The notes beneath the pieces are model-generated. The model was not told where the DNA came from, did not search any database, and worked only from the letters and a program-made list of their open reading frames with translations. Of a stretch of DNA of 64,000 nt, positions 9,882 through 19,004 are shown piece by piece; position 1 is the first letter of the stretch; each line of letters opens with the position of its first letter. The DNA is from Flavobacterium sinopsychrotolerans (lineage in GTDB: Bacteria; Bacteroidota; Bacteroidia; Flavobacteriales; Flavobacteriaceae). A program made the position numbers and the translations under genes. The stretch spans positions 434,001 to 498,000 of the forward strand of contig NZ_FODN01000001.1 of the NCBI RefSeq assembly GCF_900110375.1, in the 5' to 3' direction.

Positions 9882-10676
9882 TTATACATTAATCGTCACT
9901 ACATATCCTTCGGAACCACGAATATTAAAAACTGTTTCATTCTCAAAAAGTAAATATTGACCTTTTATTCCGGTCAATTTTCCTTGAAAGTGAGGTGTTT
10001 TATCCAAGCTCAAACTGTTTACTTTGGTTGGATACTGTAAAACGGGATAATGCATCTCGTACAAATCATTTTTTTGCGAATAAAAGTATTCCTGAACTTC
10101 CGTTGGAATCAAATTCTCAACCTTTAATCGTTCTGCGATTAAGTCAATTTGTTCAACATTATTCGTCAGCATTTTTCTCCAATTGGTTTTATCGGCATAA
10201 TGATTTTTCAGCGCAACTTCGGTAATTCCAGCTAAATAGCGGTTCGGAACTTCCACAATCGAAATCGCTTGGGTTGCGCCCTGATCAATCCATCGGGTAG
10301 GCATTTGTGTTTTCCTGGTCACACCTACTTTTACTTCGCTCGACAAAGCCAAATAAACAATATGTGGCTGCAATTGTACTTTTTCTTCATACGCTAAATC
10401 CCTGTCCTGAATTCCAAGATGAGCGGTACTCAACTCCGGTTTCATAATCCAATCGCCAACAGCCGCACTGGAATAGAAGCAATCATAACAAAATCCCTGA
10501 CGGAATATTTTTTTCTTCTTGCCACAATTCAAACATTGGTATCCCACAAAATTGATCTCAATCTCTTTATTCAGCAACTGATTCACATTTAAAAATCCAT
10601 TCTCAAAAACCAAATAATATTGAATTGGGTTTCCAAATTCGGTTTGCATTTTTGTAAGTACGCCTTCGTATGTCAT
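9882..10676 (-). CDS. DUF2797 family protein
   Basis: A 264-residue protein of unknown function. It has a Cys-rich zinc-ribbon-like centre (YQCLNCGKKKKIFRQGFCYD, then another Cys) near residue 65-85, and a GIY-YIG-like core (HIVYLALSSEVKVGVTRKTQ, TRWIDQGATQAI) typical of DUF2797. The start at 10676 is chosen because MTYEGVLTKM matches where the family begins; a further 13 in-frame codons upstream look unlike coding sequence. Divergent from the GH3-family gene with 94 bases between, so the two promoters share that space. A role with nucleic acid has been suggested by the zinc ribbon, but this is inference. Confidence 0.8.
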   Translation of the reverse strand: MTYEGVLTKMQTEFGNPIQYYLVFENGFLNVNQLLNKEIEINFVGYQCLNCGKKKKIFRQGFCYDCFYSSAAVGDWIMKPELSTAHLGIQDRDLAYEEKVQLQPHIVYLALSSEVKVGVTRKTQMPTRWIDQGATQAISIVEVPNRYLAGITEVALKNHYADKTNWRKMLTNNVEQIDLIAERLKVENLIPTEVQEYFYSQKNDLYEMHYPVLQYPTKVNSLSLDKTPHFQGKLTGIKGQYLLFENETVFNIRGSEGYVVTINV

Positions 10677-10770
10677 TGTGATTAAAGTTTCGGGTTTAAC
10701 GCAACAGTTAAACAAATTTTGTTATTTTTGGTAAAGTTATAACTCACAATTCATAATTCATAATTTAAAA

Positions 10771-12294
10771 ATGCCGCTAACCATAATCAATTCGTTTGCC
10801 TCTTGGGTTCTCAAACAAAGAATCCATCAGATTGAACTTTTCCTAAAATATCCAAATGAGGTTCAGGAAGAATTGCTTATGAATTTAATTCAGTCCTCAA
10901 AAAACACTGTTTTGGGCAAAGAATATGATTATGCTTCAATCCGTTCCTACGCCACTTTTGCCGAAAGAATTCCTATTTCTACTTACGAAGAATTACAGCC
11001 GCTTATTGAAAGAACCCGCAAAGGAGAACAAAATGTTTTTTGGGAAACACCTATAAAATGGTTCGCCAAATCAAGCGGGACAACCAATGCCAAAAGTAAA
11101 TTTATTCCGGTGAGCAATGAAGCCTTGGAAGATTGTCATTATAAAGGAAGTAAGGATTTGTTGTGTTTGTATTTGAATAATAACGAAGATTCCGAACTGT
11201 TTCTTGGAAAAAGTCTGCGTCTTGGCGGAAGTTCCCAAATCTATGAAGACAACAATACGTTCTTTGGGGATTTATCAGCAATCCTAATCGAAAACATGCC
11301 TATTTGGGCAGAGTTCAGCAGCACGCCAAGCAACAAAATTTCCTTGATGAGTGAATGGGAAACTAAAATTGCAGCTATTATAAACGAAACGAAAAACGAA
11401 AATGTAACCAGTTTCGCCGGAGTTCCTTCTTGGATGTTAGTTTTAATGAATAAAATGTTGGAAGAAACCGGAAAAGGAAATCTATTCGAACTTTGGCCAA
11501 ATTTGGAAGTGTACTTTCATGGTGGCGTAAATTTTGAACCGTACAGGGAACAGTATAAAAAAATACTACCTAAAAAAGATTTTAAATATTACGAAATATA
11601 CAATGCTTCTGAAGGTTTTTTTGCCATTCAGGATTTAAATAATTCCAGCGATTTACTATTGATGTTGGATTACGGAATTTTCTATGAATTTATTCCAATG
11701 GATACTTTTGGGACACCGGATCAAAAAATTATTCGATTAGCAGATGTAGAATTGTTCAAAAATTATGCTTTGGTAATCACAACGAATTCTGGTTTATGGC
11801 GCTATTTGATTGGCGACACCGTTCGGTTCACATCATTGAATCCATACCGAATTCGGGTTACAGGAAGAACCAAGCATCACATTAATGTTTTTGGCGAAGA
11901 ATTGATGGTCGAAAATACCGATCAGGCTATAGCCAAAGCGTGTAAACTAACCCAAACCGAAGTTGTTGATTACACCGTTGCGCCTATATTTATGGAAGGC
12001 AAAGAAAAAGGCGCACATGAATGGATGATTGAATTTAAAAACCCTCCTGCTGATGTATCTCAATTCCAGAAAGCATTAGATGAATCCATACAATCCTTAA
12101 ACTCAGATTACGAAGCGAAACGCTACAACAACATGACATTAAATCCGTTAGTAATCAATGTAGCGCGAAAAAATTTGTTTTACGATTGGTTAAAAGACCG
12201 AGATAAATTAGGTGGTCAACATAAAATTCCAAGATTATCCAACCAAAGAGATTATTTGGAACAACTGAAAAGCATGCAGTTTCAAACCGTATAA
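10771..12294 (+). CDS. GH3-family acyl-adenylate-forming protein
   Basis: A 507-residue protein related to plant GH3 acyl acid-amido synthetases, which activate a carboxylic acid with ATP and join it to an amino acid. The ATP/AMP motifs are present: WFAKSSGTTNAKSKFIPVS (about residue 105), YNASEGFFAIQDL (about 283) and YLIGDTVRFT with RVTGRTKHHINVFGEEL (about 345-375). Bacterial substrates are largely unknown; no auxin link should be assumed. It is followed after 11 bases by a 49-residue lipoprotein gene that probably shares its transcript and then by a strong terminator. A TATTTTTG box lies at 10723-10730, without a clear -33 element. Confidence 0.85.
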   Translation: MPLTIINSFASWVLKQRIHQIELFLKYPNEVQEELLMNLIQSSKNTVLGKEYDYASIRSYATFAERIPISTYEELQPLIERTRKGEQNVFWETPIKWFAKSSGTTNAKSKFIPVSNEALEDCHYKGSKDLLCLYLNNNEDSELFLGKSLRLGGSSQIYEDNNTFFGDLSAILIENMPIWAEFSSTPSNKISLMSEWETKIAAIINETKNENVTSFAGVPSWMLVLMNKMLEETGKGNLFELWPNLEVYFHGGVNFEPYREQYKKILPKKDFKYYEIYNASEGFFAIQDLNNSSDLLLMLDYGIFYEFIPMDTFGTPDQKIIRLADVELFKNYALVITTNSGLWRYLIGDTVRFTSLNPYRIRVTGRTKHHINVFGEELMVENTDQAIAKACKLTQTEVVDYTVAPIFMEGKEKGAHEWMIEFKNPPADVSQFQKALDESIQSLNSDYEAKRYNNMTLNPLVINVARKNLFYDWLKDRDKLGGQHKIPRLSNQRDYLEQLKSMQFQTV

Positions 12295-12305
12295 AAAACG
12301 ATAAG

Positions 12306-12455
12306 ATGAAAAATACCTTCTATATCTTAATCACACTTTTTTTCTTGAGTTCCTGCGGACCGCACAGAATGAGTTGTGGCGCAAGAGGAATTTGTAAATC
12401 TCCCGAAAAACAAACACAACAAAAACCTGAAAAAGCGTTTACTGTTAAAGTATAA
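12306..12455 (+). CDS. Very small lipoprotein (49 aa)
   Basis: An ATG at 12306 opens a 49-codon frame. Its first 18 residues form a lipoprotein signal ending in the lipobox LSSC, so the mature protein is only about 31 residues (GPHRMSCGARGICKSP follows the lipid-modified Cys) with two more Cys and a Lys/Gln-rich tail. It starts 11 bases after the GH3-family stop and stops 3 bases before a strong terminator, which supports co-transcription. No family can be named. An outer-membrane-anchored peptide is the inference; the paired Cys could bind metal or form a disulfide. Confidence 0.7.
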   Translation: MKNTFYILITLFFLSSCGPHRMSCGARGICKSPEKQTQQKPEKAFTVKV

Positions 12456-12458
12456 AAA

Positions 12459-12496
12459 AGGCTGTCCGAAAAGTAATTTTGGGACAGCCTCTTTTT
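12459..12496 (+). terminator. Rho-independent terminator after the GH3/lipoprotein pair
   Basis: AGGCTGTCC at 12459-12467 pairs perfectly with GGACAGCCT at 12482-12490, followed by CTTTTT. Confidence 0.9.
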
Positions 12497-12523
12497 AAAT
12501 ATATTATATGACTTTATTTTTTA

Positions 12524-12609
12524 CCACAGATTTAAAAGATTCTCACGGATTTCCCTCTATAAATCCAATTCGTTTTTCTCTAATCTGTGGAAATCTTTTA
12601 AATCTGTGG
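12524..12609. repeat. CCACAGATT-type long inverted repeat
   Basis: An 18-bp arm, CCACAGATTTAAAAGATT at 12524-12541, is matched exactly by its reverse complement at 12592-12609. Inside are a second, smaller dyad (GGATTT / AAATCC) and another AATCTGTGG. It lies between convergent genes, after an independent terminator, so it is not needed as one. The form is typical of dispersed non-coding palindromes in Flavobacterium genomes; only one copy is in this window. Confidence 0.75.
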
Positions 12610-12661
12610 CAAAATTATTGTTGGTATTAGTTACGGATAATCATGATATATTATGCACTAT

Positions 12662-13900
12662 TTACTCTTCCTCCATCATATCAATATGCCTGTCGTGGTA
12701 GCCTAACAGGTATAAAACACCGTCCAGACCTAAGCTGGAAATAGAACTTTCTGCTTTTTCTTTTACCGTAGGTTTGGCATGAAAAGCAATTCCTAAACCT
12801 GCCAAATTTAACATCGGTAAATCATTGGCGCCATCACCCACTGCAATAGTTTGATTAATGTGAATGCCTTCTTTATCGGCAATGGCTTGAAGATATTCCG
12901 CTTTCTTTTTACCATCAACAATTTCGCCAAGATAGTTACCCGTCAGTTTTCCGTCTTTGATTTCCAATTCATTAGCGTGAACATAATCAATCCCTAATTC
13001 CTTTTGCAGGTATTTTCCAAAAAAGGTAAAACCTCCGGACAAAATCGCGGTTTTATATCCGTAATATTTCAAGGCCTTCATCAATCGATGCGCTCCTTTG
13101 GTTATTGGCAGATTTTCAGCAACGTTTTGCAGTACGTCCTCGCTCAAACCTTCTAGCAAAGCCATGCGTTGCTTGAAGCTTTCGCTAAAATCAATTTCGC
13201 CGTTCATCGCTGCTTCTGTAATGGCTTTTACTTGCTCACCCACACCCGCTAATTCTGCCAGTTCATCAATTACTTCCGTTTGAATCAAGGTCGAATCCAT
13301 ATCAAAACATACTAAGCGTCTGTTTCTTCGGTACATATTATCCTCTTGAAAAGAAATATCTACATCCAATGTTCTGGAAATTTCCATAAAACTCGCCGTC
13401 ATGAACGTTTTATCTACAATCGTTCCTGTAACCGATAATTGTATGCAAGAACGCGGAAACTCCTCTTTCTCCAAAATAGAAACCCTGCCGGTTAATCTTT
13501 TGATCGCGTCAATATTTAAATTTTGGTTCGACAATATTTTAGTGACAGCCGCCAATTGAACTGCTGTCAGGGTTTCGCCTAGAACATTGATGGTGTAGCG
13601 TTGTTTGCGTTGCCCTTTTACCCATATTTCGTAATCGGGAATAGAAATTGGTATAAACTTTACTTTCACGCCCAATTCATAGGCTTTGAACAATAAATCT
13701 TTTAGAACAGGCCCTGAAGAGGAACCCGCTTTTATTTCAAATAAAATACCTAGAGAAAGCGTATCATGGATGTCTGCTTGACCAATATCCAGAATAATGG
13801 CATCGTAAGTCGCCAAAATGGATGTTAAACCAGCAGTAACTCCGGGTTTGTCCTGACCTGAAACTTTTAGTAAAATTACTTCTATTTCGTCTGTATGCAT
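12662..13900 (-). CDS. serB: Phosphoserine phosphatase SerB with N-terminal ACT-like region
   Basis: A 412-residue enzyme for the last step of serine synthesis. The first about 165 residues form ACT-like regulatory domains (VSGQDKPGVTAGLTSIL). The HAD phosphatase domain follows: CFDMDSTLIQTEVIDELAEL (motif I, with the two catalytic Asp), LSGGFTFFG (motif II), a Lys in DGKKKAEYL (motif III) and AVGDGANDLPML (motif IV). The ATG at 13900 is chosen because the 26 codons upstream encode a hydrophobic run unlike the family, and MHTDEIEVILLKVSG fits an ACT start. The ACT part suggests feedback control by an amino acid, likely serine. Convergent with the GH3/lipoprotein pair. Confidence 0.93.
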   Translation of the reverse strand: MHTDEIEVILLKVSGQDKPGVTAGLTSILATYDAIILDIGQADIHDTLSLGILFEIKAGSSSGPVLKDLLFKAYELGVKVKFIPISIPDYEIWVKGQRKQRYTINVLGETLTAVQLAAVTKILSNQNLNIDAIKRLTGRVSILEKEEFPRSCIQLSVTGTIVDKTFMTASFMEISRTLDVDISFQEDNMYRRNRRLVCFDMDSTLIQTEVIDELAELAGVGEQVKAITEAAMNGEIDFSESFKQRMALLEGLSEDVLQNVAENLPITKGAHRLMKALKYYGYKTAILSGGFTFFGKYLQKELGIDYVHANELEIKDGKLTGNYLGEIVDGKKKAEYLQAIADKEGIHINQTIAVGDGANDLPMLNLAGLGIAFHAKPTVKEKAESSISSLGLDGVLYLLGYHDRHIDMMEEE

Positions 13901-14062
13901 GCTATGTTTATATGATTTAGAATAGACAAAAATCGACAATCTGACGTTGATAAAAAAAAATATCGCTCCTTTTTTCAAACAATAACAAATAGTGTAATTT
14001 CCCCATAAAAAAACCTGCCCAAATGAATGAACAGGTTCGTATTTTTAAGAAAAATGCATTTT

Positions 14063-15295
14063 TTACGATGCAATCTCCAAACGTTTCAATAAGTTTTTAT
14101 TCAACGTCTCTTTAGCGTAATCTACATCTATTTCTAAAATTTTGTCATCAGAACTTGGTAATTCATACATCGCATCAGTTAAGATGGCTTCACATAAAGA
14201 ACGCAATCCACGAGCTCCTAATTTGTATTCTAACGCTTTGTCCACAATAAAATCCAACGCTTCATCTGTGATGGTAAATGTTACTTCATCCATCAAAAAC
14301 AACTTCTCGTATTGTTTGATTAATGCATTTTTAGGTTGTGTCAAAATTGCACGCAAGGTTTCTCTGTCTAAAGGATCCATGTGTGTCAATACTGGTAAAC
14401 GACCAATAATCTCCGGAATCAATCCAAAATCTTTGATATCCTTTGGGATAATGTATTGCAACAAATTGTCTTTGTCAATGTTATCCACATTTTTTGAAGT
14501 AGAATAACCAACGGCCTGACGATTCAATCGTTTCGAAATAATTCTTTCGATTCCATCAAAAGCACCACCGGCGATAAACAAAATATTTTGTGTATTAACC
14601 TCAACAAATTTTTGGTCCGGGTGTTTACGTCCTCCTTTTGGTGGTACATTCACAACGGTTCCTTCCAATAATTTCAATAATGCTTGTTGTACCCCTTCAC
14701 CCGAAACGTCACGCGTAATAGACGGATTGTCACTCTTACGTGCAATTTTATCTATTTCGTCAATGAATACAATTCCGCGTTCTGCTTTGGCTACATCATA
14801 ATCAGCAGCTTGCAACAGACGCGTCAAAATACTTTCAACATCTTCCCCAACATAACCAGCTTCTGTAAGAACGGTAGCATCAACAATAGCTAAAGGCACA
14901 TCCAACATTTTTGCAATGGTTTTAGCCACCAATGTTTTTCCTGTTCCTGTTTGTCCCACCATGATGATGTTACTTTTTTCAATCTCAACTTCATCGTCTA
15001 ATTGCTGTTGCATCAAACGTTTGTAGTGATTGTAAACCGCAACCGACATTACTTTTTTAGTTTGGTCCTGTCCAATTACATATTGATCCAAGAACGCTCT
15101 GATTTCTTTTGGTTTCTTCAAAATCAAATCTCCAACCAGTTTAGAACTTCCGCTAGATTTTAATTCTTCTAAAACAATTCCGTGAGCTTGTTCGATACAT
15201 TTATCACAAATATGTGCATTGATACCAGCAATCAACAATTGAGTTTCTGGCTTCTTTCTTCCACAAAACGAACACTCTAATACTACTTTTGCCAT
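14063..15295 (-). CDS. clpX: ATP-dependent Clp protease ATP-binding subunit ClpX
   Basis: A 410-residue AAA+ unfoldase that recognises substrates and feeds them to ClpP. Visible: the N-terminal C4 zinc-binding domain (C8, C11, C30, C33), Walker A GQTGTGKT at 114-121, Walker [14 protein letters not shown], the sensor region and the ClpP-docking IGF-type loop area ([12 protein letters not shown]). Length agrees with the family. It lies downstream of clpP, separated by 86 bases that hold an AT-rich inverted repeat, in the conserved tig-clpP-clpX order on the minus strand. Confidence 0.97.
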   Translation of the reverse strand: MAKVVLECSFCGRKKPETQLLIAGINAHICDKCIEQAHGIVLEELKSSGSSKLVGDLILKKPKEIRAFLDQYVIGQDQTKKVMSVAVYNHYKRLMQQQLDDEVEIEKSNIIMVGQTGTGKTLVAKTIAKMLDVPLAIVDATVLTEAGYVGEDVESILTRLLQAADYDVAKAERGIVFIDEIDKIARKSDNPSITRDVSGEGVQQALLKLLEGTVVNVPPKGGRKHPDQKFVEVNTQNILFIAGGAFDGIERIISKRLNRQAVGYSTSKNVDNIDKDNLLQYIIPKDIKDFGLIPEIIGRLPVLTHMDPLDRETLRAILTQPKNALIKQYEKLFLMDEVTFTITDEALDFIVDKALEYKLGARGLRSLCEAILTDAMYELPSSDDKILEIDVDYAKETLNKNLLKRLEIAS

Positions 15296-15305
15296 TCTTT
15301 TTTTG

Positions 15306-15371
15306 TTTAAAGTTTAAAAAGTTTAAAGTTCAAAGTTCCCGCAACAACCTTAAACTTTAAACCTTAAACTT
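15306..15371. repeat. TTTAAAGTTTAAA-type imperfect inverted repeat between clpP and clpX
   Basis: Repeated GTTTAAAAAGTTTAAAGTT on the left faces CTTAAACTTTAAACCTTAAA on the right around a short CCCGCAACAA centre. The arms pair imperfectly over about 25 bases. It could attenuate or process the clpP-clpX transcript, but it also resembles simple AT-rich repeats common in this group. Confidence 0.6.
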
Positions 15372-15381
15372 GTAACTATTT

Positions 15382-16056
15382 TTATCCTCTTATTAAAACC
15401 TCATCAATCATTCCGTATGCTTTTGCTTCTTCAGCAATCATCCAATAATCACGTTCACTATCTGTATGAACCTTATCGAAAGTTTGTCCGGAGTGGTGAG
15501 AGATAATTTTATATAATTCATCTTTCAGTTTCAACATTTCACGTAAGTTGATTTCCATATCAGTAGCAACTCCTTGTGCTCCTCCTGATGGTTGGTGAAT
15601 CATTACACGAGAATGTGGCAAAGCCGAACGTTTTCCTGCAGCTCCTGCACATAACAGCACCGCTCCCATAGAAGCTGCCATTCCTGTACAAATTGTTGCT
15701 ACATCTGGTTTGATGTATTGCATCGTGTCATAAATCCCCAATCCTGCGTAAACGCTTCCTCCTGGAGAATTCAAATAAATTTGAATATCCTTAGAAGCAT
15801 CGGCGCTTTCAAGGAACAACAACTGTGCTTGAACGATGTTTGCAATTTGGTCATCAATTCCTGTTCCAAGGAATATAATTCTGTCCATCATCAATCTGGA
15901 GAAAACGTCTAATTGTGAAATATTCAGCTGACGTTCTTCGATGATATATGGAGTCATGTTTTTAGGAGTCATTGCGCCTACGATTTTATCGTAATACATG
16001 GAGTTTACACCGTGATCCTTTGTAGCAAATTTTTTAAATTCTTTACCGTAGTTCAT
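15382..16056 (-). CDS. clpP: ATP-dependent Clp protease proteolytic subunit ClpP
   Basis: A 224-residue serine protease that forms the double-ring chamber of ClpXP. The catalytic triad is visible at the usual spacings: S129 in TGMAASMGAVLL, H154 in VMIHQPSGG and D203 in ERDYWM. The YLNSPGGSVYAGL handle region precedes it. The N-terminal about 35 residues are longer than in E. coli and are probably removed as a propeptide. It is encoded between tig and clpX, so chaperone and protease functions are co-located. The start at 16056 is the only Met before the conserved core that gives a full-length protein. Confidence 0.97.
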   Translation of the reverse strand: MNYGKEFKKFATKDHGVNSMYYDKIVGAMTPKNMTPYIIEERQLNISQLDVFSRLMMDRIIFLGTGIDDQIANIVQAQLLFLESADASKDIQIYLNSPGGSVYAGLGIYDTMQYIKPDVATICTGMAASMGAVLLCAGAAGKRSALPHSRVMIHQPSGGAQGVATDMEINLREMLKLKDELYKIISHHSGQTFDKVHTDSERDYWMIAEEAKAYGMIDEVLIRG

Positions 16057-16150
16057 ATTTTTTTGTTCTAAGTTTTACGTTATATCTTGTGATTCCATTT
16101 AATGCAAAGGTCATACCTCTTTATAAATGATGTCAATATGTCTTATTTTT

Positions 16151-16296
16151 TAGCCCAGATGGAAGAAAAAAGCTTTTTGAATTCCGTTTTTTAGTTTTTT
16201 TATTCTTGCAAAGCGACTGAAAGAAGCTCTTGCAGGAATTTAAAAAACAGAAACGGGAGAAAAAACTTGAAACGTACAGCTGGATTAGCTCCTGAA
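16151..16296. ncRNA. Structured intergenic element (TAGCCC...TTAGCTCC family), copy 1
   Basis: In the 397-base space between clpP and tig, a segment begins TTTTAGCCCAGATGG and ends GCTGGATTAGCTCCTG. Its ends pair (CCAG with CTGG), an inner CCGTTT / AAACGG pair follows, and the centre is a long stem (GTTTTTTTATTCTTGCAA against TTGCAGGAATTTAAAAAAC). A second element with the same end signatures lies at 45165-45252. It may be a dispersed repeat or a structured RNA; strand is not certain. The family resembles recurring Flavobacterium intergenic elements, recalled and not searched. Confidence 0.45.
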
Positions 16297-16312
16297 ATTA
16301 ATTCAAACAAAA

Positions 16313-16342
16313 GAGCGCCAAAAAATATTTTTTCTGACGCTC
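16313..16342 (-). terminator. Terminator downstream of tig
   Basis: On the minus strand GAGCGTCAGAAAAAA pairs with TTTTTTGGCGCTC and is followed by TTTTGTTT. It lies about 110 bases past the tig stop, separating tig from clpP. Confidence 0.75.
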
Positions 16343-16453
16343 AAATATAACTATTTTTTATTGTTTCGTATCTGTAATCAAATCATAAAATTTTAATAAT
16401 CTCTCGCTCTTAGGGCTTTTGACTTTCAACTTTACGACAGTACAAACACTAAT

Positions 16454-17779
16454 TTATTCTCCGTAAGAAGCAGCAATAAATTCTTCGTAAGTCACTTCTT
16501 TAGTTGTAGGATTTGCTTTTTCTTTGAACAATTCCAATAATTTCTCAGCAACAACTTGGTCAGAAAGTCTTTTCACTTCGTCTTGGTTAGACAAAACTCT
16601 CGCTACAATTCCTTGAACTTCTTCGTCAGTAGGATTTGTTTGCCCGAATTGCGCCATTTGTTGACAGATATTTTTTGTAGTGAATGTTTTCAAATCTTCA
16701 AAAGTGATTTTGATATCAGATTGAGCCATTGCTCTACCTTCGATCAATTGAAAACGCAATCCTTTTTCAGAACGTGCATATTCTACTTCAGCTTCCTCAG
16801 GAGATAATTTTTTCTCACCAACAGTTTGCAACCATTTTTTAAGGAATTCAGCTGGTAAATCAAATTTTGTGCTTTCAATTAAGAACTCAGTAACATCACC
16901 TAATAATTTTTGGTCAGCTTGCTGTGCAAATTGAGTTTCAGCATCTTCTTTGATTTTTGCTTTCAATTCTTCAAGTGAAGAAATAGTTCCAGCTCCAAAC
17001 AATTTATCAAACAATTCTTGATTTAATTCTGCTAATTCAGCAGTGTTGATCGCTTCGATTGTGAAGTTTACATCAACATCTAAACCGTGAACGTCATCAT
17101 GACTTACTTTCATCACGTCCATCAATTGGTGGTCGTCTTCAAATAAACCTTTAGTATTTACAGTCACTACATCACCTACTTTTTTACCTATGAACAAGTC
17201 AAAAGTCGCTTTGTCTTTGAAAAGATCAGCAGCAATAGTGGTAGCGTTATTAATTCCTTTTTCTTCGTTAGTGAATGTTCCAGTTACATCTGAATCTGCA
17301 GCAACAACCTCTTGAGGAATTGCAGTTCCAAATTGTTTTTGGATTCTTTCCACTTGACCGTCGATTAATTTATCGTCAGCAGTAACCACATATTTCACGA
17401 TGTCGTTTTTAGCATCTAAGTCTAAAGTGAAGTTTGGAACCAATCCAATTTCATATTCAAAAACCAATTCTTCAGCATCCCAAGAAAAATCTTCGTTTAC
17501 TTTAGGAAGTGGCGTTCCAAGAAGGTTTAATCTTTCTGATTGTACGAAACGCTCTAGAGCCAAATCAACAACTTTCTGAACTTCTTCCTGTTTAATAGCT
17601 TTACCGTATTGTTTTTCAACAAGATCTTTAGGCACCGCTCCTTTTCTAAATCCTTTAACAGTTGCCAAAGGCATTTTTTCGTTTATTCTTTTTGCAACTT
17701 GTCCTTTGTAATCCATCTGAACTACAGTCATTACAATTGTCTCAGTTACTGCGTCTGTTGCTACTCTTTTGATATCCAT
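16454..17779 (-). CDS. tig: Trigger factor (ribosome-associated chaperone and prolyl isomerase)
   Basis: A 441-residue chaperone that binds at the ribosome exit tunnel. The N-terminal ribosome-binding signature is present (KGFRKGAVPKDLVEKQYG at about residues 43-60; the family motif is GFRxGxxP). A degenerate FKBP-like central domain follows at about 150-240 (GTFTNEEK, FIGKKVGDVVTVN), and then an alpha-helical C-terminal substrate-binding domain. The PPIase part is weakly conserved, as is usual in Bacteroidota. A flavobacterial promoter (17813-17843) lies 34 bases upstream and a terminator follows, so tig is a single-gene unit next to clpP-clpX. Confidence 0.95.
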   Translation of the reverse strand: MDIKRVATDAVTETIVMTVVQMDYKGQVAKRINEKMPLATVKGFRKGAVPKDLVEKQYGKAIKQEEVQKVVDLALERFVQSERLNLLGTPLPKVNEDFSWDAEELVFEYEIGLVPNFTLDLDAKNDIVKYVVTADDKLIDGQVERIQKQFGTAIPQEVVAADSDVTGTFTNEEKGINNATTIAADLFKDKATFDLFIGKKVGDVVTVNTKGLFEDDHQLMDVMKVSHDDVHGLDVDVNFTIEAINTAELAELNQELFDKLFGAGTISSLEELKAKIKEDAETQFAQQADQKLLGDVTEFLIESTKFDLPAEFLKKWLQTVGEKKLSPEEAEVEYARSEKGLRFQLIEGRAMAQSDIKITFEDLKTFTTKNICQQMAQFGQTNPTDEEVQGIVARVLSNQDEVKRLSDQVVAEKLLELFKEKANPTTKEVTYEEFIAASYGE

Positions 17780-17812
17780 CTTCTTCTTTATTTATATTAT
17801 AAATTCGGACTG

Positions 17813-17843
17813 CAAAATTATAAAATTTTTGCAACCCAAACAA
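17813..17843 (-). promoter_or_regulatory. Flavobacterial-type promoter for tig
   Basis: On the minus strand TTG (17843-17841), 20 bases, then TAATTTTG (17820-17813) fits the Bacteroidota consensus TTG-N17-23-TAnnTTTG and lies just upstream of the tig start. Confidence 0.65.
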
Positions 17844-17910
17844 GCTTTTTACCATTTTGAATTTTAGGCAGTTATTTGACAAAATCAGAGGCAGGATAGG
17901 GATAATAATT

Positions 17911-18022
17911 TGGGCGTGTCCCTGCGTAAAAACTACGGGTCAGGCTGTCCGTTCCCGCTTTTTATCGCCTGCCAATAAAAGGCAGTCCATAAAAGAGCTC
18001 CACTGCAATCCTTCACGCGAGC
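17911..18022. repeat. Hairpin-rich GGGCGTG...CACGCG element
   Basis: This segment is far richer in GC than its surroundings. Its ends pair (GCGTG at 17914-17918, CACGC at 18014-18018), with inner hairpins CCC-TG-CGT/ACGGG and CTGCC/GGCAG between. It contains the strings GGGTCAGGCTGTCCG and CACTGCAATCC, which I recognise as recurring non-coding sequence in Bacteroidota genomes (from memory, not searched). It occupies most of the 396-base gap between tig and the protease gene; the remaining bases to 18175 are AT-rich and show no gene. Confidence 0.55.
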
Positions 18023-18175
18023 TTAGTTGAAAGTCATTAAGTAAAATCATTAATATTCGAAAGAAAAAATTTACATTACATACATAGAAAGCGAGGGATA
18101 ATTATATACATTTGATAAAAGCAAAACATTGAAGACCTAACAAAGACTTCCGACACAAGAATAAAAAATTAAATC

Positions 18176-18982
18176 ATGAAATATTTCCTAACCTTACTTG
18201 CATTAATCATGTTTAAAACAACTTTTAGTCAAAATATAATTAACTCACAAGTAGTTAACGACTCTCGTGATAGTTGTGTCAAAATCATTAGTGAGAAAGG
18301 TCAAAGTTCAGGAACAGGATTCTTTATTGCAGATAATTTAATTGCCACATGTTTTCACGTTATAGCAAGTACACAAAATATTAATAACAATATTAATTTC
18401 AATATTTTTGATGATATACAGATTATAACTATAAACGGAGAAATTGTCAGTGCTACATGCATAAGTATACCTTCTAATGATTCTCCAGAGCCTTATTATC
18501 AAGATTTTGCAATATTAAAAATTAACACTTCAATTAAAAGCAAATCTATACTATCTCTTTCTACTAGGATTACCTACAACATTACTGAGCAAATAATTTT
18601 TTCAGGATATCCTTTGGGAACTCCTACAATGGTAAGCCACCTAGGAAGTATTTCAGGAGTAACTAATGACAATTCGATTATTTGTATCCAAGCTTCAACA
18701 AATAAAGGCAATTCCGGAGGAGCATTAGTCGACGACAAAGGTCAAGTTTTAGGTATAATTAGTTTACGCGAAGGTGGAATTAGTCTTGGTTTACAAAATT
18801 ATCTATCAAAAATAAATGAATCTGAAAAAGAAGGGTCAATTATACTTATGGGGATAGACCCTTTACAAGCAAGCAAAGAAACTATAACAGTATTAGACAA
18901 ATACATAAGCACTGGAATAGGTTATGCTCGGAATATTTCACACTTATCAGATTATATTAAAAAACATAAAATCAAGCTATAA
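18176..18982 (+). CDS. Secreted trypsin-like serine protease
   Basis: A 268-residue exported protein with a signal peptide (MKYFLTLLALIMFKTTFSQ). The chymotrypsin-like catalytic triad is complete: His in ATCFHVIAS (about residue 60), Asp in YYQDFAILKI (about 105) and Ser in NKGNSGGALVDDKGQVLGI (about 182). No PDZ domain follows, unlike HtrA/DegP, so it is a single-domain S1-type protease, periplasmic or secreted. The last about 60 residues are helical and Ile/Ser-rich without recognised domain. It is the first gene of an AT-rich accessory stretch and is followed by a 57-bp repeat. Substrate unknown. Confidence 0.85.
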   Translation: MKYFLTLLALIMFKTTFSQNIINSQVVNDSRDSCVKIISEKGQSSGTGFFIADNLIATCFHVIASTQNINNNINFNIFDDIQIITINGEIVSATCISIPSNDSPEPYYQDFAILKINTSIKSKSILSLSTRITYNITEQIIFSGYPLGTPTMVSHLGSISGVTNDNSIICIQASTNKGNSGGALVDDKGQVLGIISLREGGISLGLQNYLSKINESEKEGSIILMGIDPLQASKETITVLDKYISTGIGYARNISHLSDYIKKHKIKL

Positions 18983-19004
18983 TTTTAAATACCTAACAAC
19001 TTAC

